Source: Cryptomeria japonica (taxonomy: Eukaryota; Streptophyta; Pinopsida; Cupressales; Cupressaceae). Taken from it: a stretch of 64,000 bases of DNA. The translations under genes and the position numbers were made by a program. Below, piece by piece: positions 62,743-64,000 of the stretch. The DNA lies in assembly GCF_030272615.1 (NCBI RefSeq), contig NC_081406.1, positions 211,394,997 through 211,458,996 on the forward strand, read 5' to 3'. The stretch's first letter is position 1; the number at the start of each line of letters is the position of its first letter. The notes under the pieces were generated by a model. That model was not told the DNA's origin. It searched no databases and saw nothing but the letters and a program-made list of their open reading frames with translations.

Positions 62743-62917
62743 ATCTCCCCCTTTGGCATTGATGGCAACACTTAGAAAATTTTACAGTAATACTGCTAAG
62801 TATGCATACACAACAAATTTACACATTTACTCATACTCCCCCTTAATGCATACATTATACGAAATTTTCAAAAACACACATACATATTTCTACTCCCCCT
62901 TTGACAACAATGCCAAA
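62743..62917 (-). promoter_or_regulatory. Three polypurine tracts before the LTR
   Basis: On the minus strand: CATTGTTGTCAAAGGGGGAG (ends near 62893), TTAAGGGGGAGTA (about 62834-62846) and TGCCATCAATGCCAAAGGGG followed by GAGAT (62767-62743), the last adjoining the LTR. Confidence 0.75.
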
Positions 62918-62993
62918 TTGAAAAGCAATATATATAGAAAATTTGTATCAAAGTGTTTAAAATATACAACAGTAAAAAAAACTGTATCAAAAT

Positions 62994-63998
62994 TCAAGCA
63001 TAAGCAAGTCCCATGAAAATAACATTGTATCTCTTCTTCATCCATGACAAAGCATTTTCCCATGATTCCAATATGTTCTTAGTATACTCAAATGTAGACA
63101 GCAGGTGTGAATGAAATTCTTCCATTGAGTCCAGTGTGCAGGTTTCAGAGGTTGCAAGAATAGCTTCTGCATTGGAGTAGGCTCTCTGTAATATGTCTAC
63201 TTGTGATGTGAGCAGACTCTTGAGTTATTTTAGAAACCAGAGTCTCTTTGCCTTCTCATTATCATAGATATTCAACCTATTTTGCAAATCATCTACAAAT
63301 TTGTTAAAGGAAAGTATAGAGTCATGGAGTGGGATATATGCCTTGCATATCCTTTCTAGCTCTTGCTCTATTTTTGTTTGTCTTTTTGAAATGTCAGAAT
63401 AAAATAAAGAAACATTAGAGGTGGAAGAAAGATACTTTTATCTCGTTTCAATAGCTTTACTCAACATACTTTTATTGTGTGATAGAGCTATTTTCCCACT
63501 ATCAATATCCTTTGCCAGTTTTTCTCCATACTTCTTGTGACTCTTTTCAGCATATATTTGAGCAGCATCTTCTAGTGACTTGATTTGATCAGATGCATCC
63601 ACAACTAACTGACCAAGTTTGCTAATAGGTGTAGATAGATGTGCTATAGATGTTTCCAGTAGTAGACCAGATAAAATATCTGCTGCAGTCTAAATTGTCT
63701 CTGCTTCAACCCTTTGCTCTTTCAATCTCTTCTTATGCACTCTAGATTGCATGACATTTGCAATCTTCATCATTTCTGATGCGCTCAAATTTTTCATATC
63801 GATAGGTCCTGAGATACTTATAGAATCATCATCATCCTCATCAAGTTGCTTCTGCTTTGTTGGTTCAGAGGATACAACCTTAATGATTGCCTTCTTTGTA
63901 TTCTTTTCCGTTTCCTTTTCACAGGACTGTGTGACAACATTTTCAGTAGGTTCCTTCTGAATAGCTTGAATGACTGGTGGAGATTGGGGTTTCTCCAG
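62994..63998 (-). pseudogene. C-terminal part of a second-ORF protein, related in layout to 27866-32138
   Basis: One minus-strand frame runs from the window edge to TGA at 62996-62994, 335 codons with three in-frame stops (63690, 63438 and 63225). The start is outside the window. It begins Pro/Lys/Glu-rich (KPQSPPVIQAIQKEPTENVV), passes an acidic DEDDDD run, then becomes helix-rich (KLGQLVVDASDQIKSLEDAA, KRQTKIEQELERICKAYIPL, FVDDLQNRLNIYDNEKAKRL). Position, composition and the switch from charged linker to helical C-terminus match the long ORF of the 25517-33167 element, though residue identity is low by eye. The fragment has no recognised domain. Confidence 0.65.
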
Positions 63999-64000
63999 TT

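Larger units (their letters stand above)
61598..64000 (-). mobile_element. 3' end of a second pol-less Sirevirus-like element
   Basis: On the minus strand an ORF fragment (63998-62994) leads to three polypurine tracts and then an LTR starting TGTTGGCTTGATG at 62742. The LTR ends at about 61598 (minus-strand ...GCAAGTCCATCA). Next to that end is a G/C-only run (61618-61641) equivalent to the poly-C box, and CTCTCAG. The layout copies the 25517-33167 element. The 5' part lies beyond the window, so absence of pol is not proven here. Confidence 0.78.

Overview
This is nuclear DNA of a large, repeat-packed plant genome, most likely a gymnosperm (conifer). That is an inference from the AT-rich sequence, the very long spacers, the nested LTR retrotransposons of several lineages and the single compact gene. 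Only one ordinary cellular gene is supported: an apparently intact, intronless GRAS transcription factor of the NSP2/SCL26 type on the minus strand (39574-41259). Almost everything else that is recognisable is transposable-element DNA in various states of decay.

Layout. 1-8821: 3' part of a Ty3/gypsy element that looks like the Tat lineage, with a long proline-rich sense ORF open at the window edge, an antisense plant-mobile-domain pseudogene, a polypurine tract and the 3' LTR. 9890-11354: LINE remnant. 14065-15801: minus-strand solo LTR with a perfect CTAAT target duplication. 17693-22068: gutted Ty1/copia element whose gag is split by a 5S-rRNA-headed SINE-like insert. 22808-35606: minus-strand copia element, carrying a MITE in its reverse transcriptase and split in its integrase region by a 7.65-kb element (25517-33167, target duplication GCATA). 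35610-39573: spacer with a compound microsatellite. 39574-41259: GRAS gene. 42148-42346: possible tRNA-derived SINE. 42375-57086: Ty3/gypsy chromovirus (target duplication ATATG) split between RNase H and integrase by a copia element (46287-54827, target duplication TTGAAG). 57092-57350: second copy of the 5S-headed insert. 57502-58794: solo LTR (target duplication TATCC). 59560-61597: poorly classified LTR/leader-like sequence. 61598-64000: 3' end of a minus-strand relative of the 25517-33167 element.

How the parts relate. The autonomous-type copia at 46287-54827, the two pol-less elements (25517-33167 and 61598-64000) and the solo LTRs share a set of cis-signals: a poly-C box just inside the LTR end, a tRNA-iMet-type primer site two or three bases later, and repeated AAAGGGGGAG tracts before the 3' LTR with the last inside an inverted repeat. 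Multiple polypurine tracts and a poly-C integrase signal are published hallmarks of the Sirevirus branch of copia. I therefore infer that the pol-less elements are non-autonomous partners of Sirevirus-like copia. They encode a coiled-coil protein with four zinc knuckles and a very long second ORF of no family I recognise. This is the best candidate here for something undescribed.

Limits. There were no database searches. Identities quoted are estimates by eye, element ends without a target duplication are approximate, and all retroelement polyproteins here carry stops, frameshifts or lost catalytic residues.
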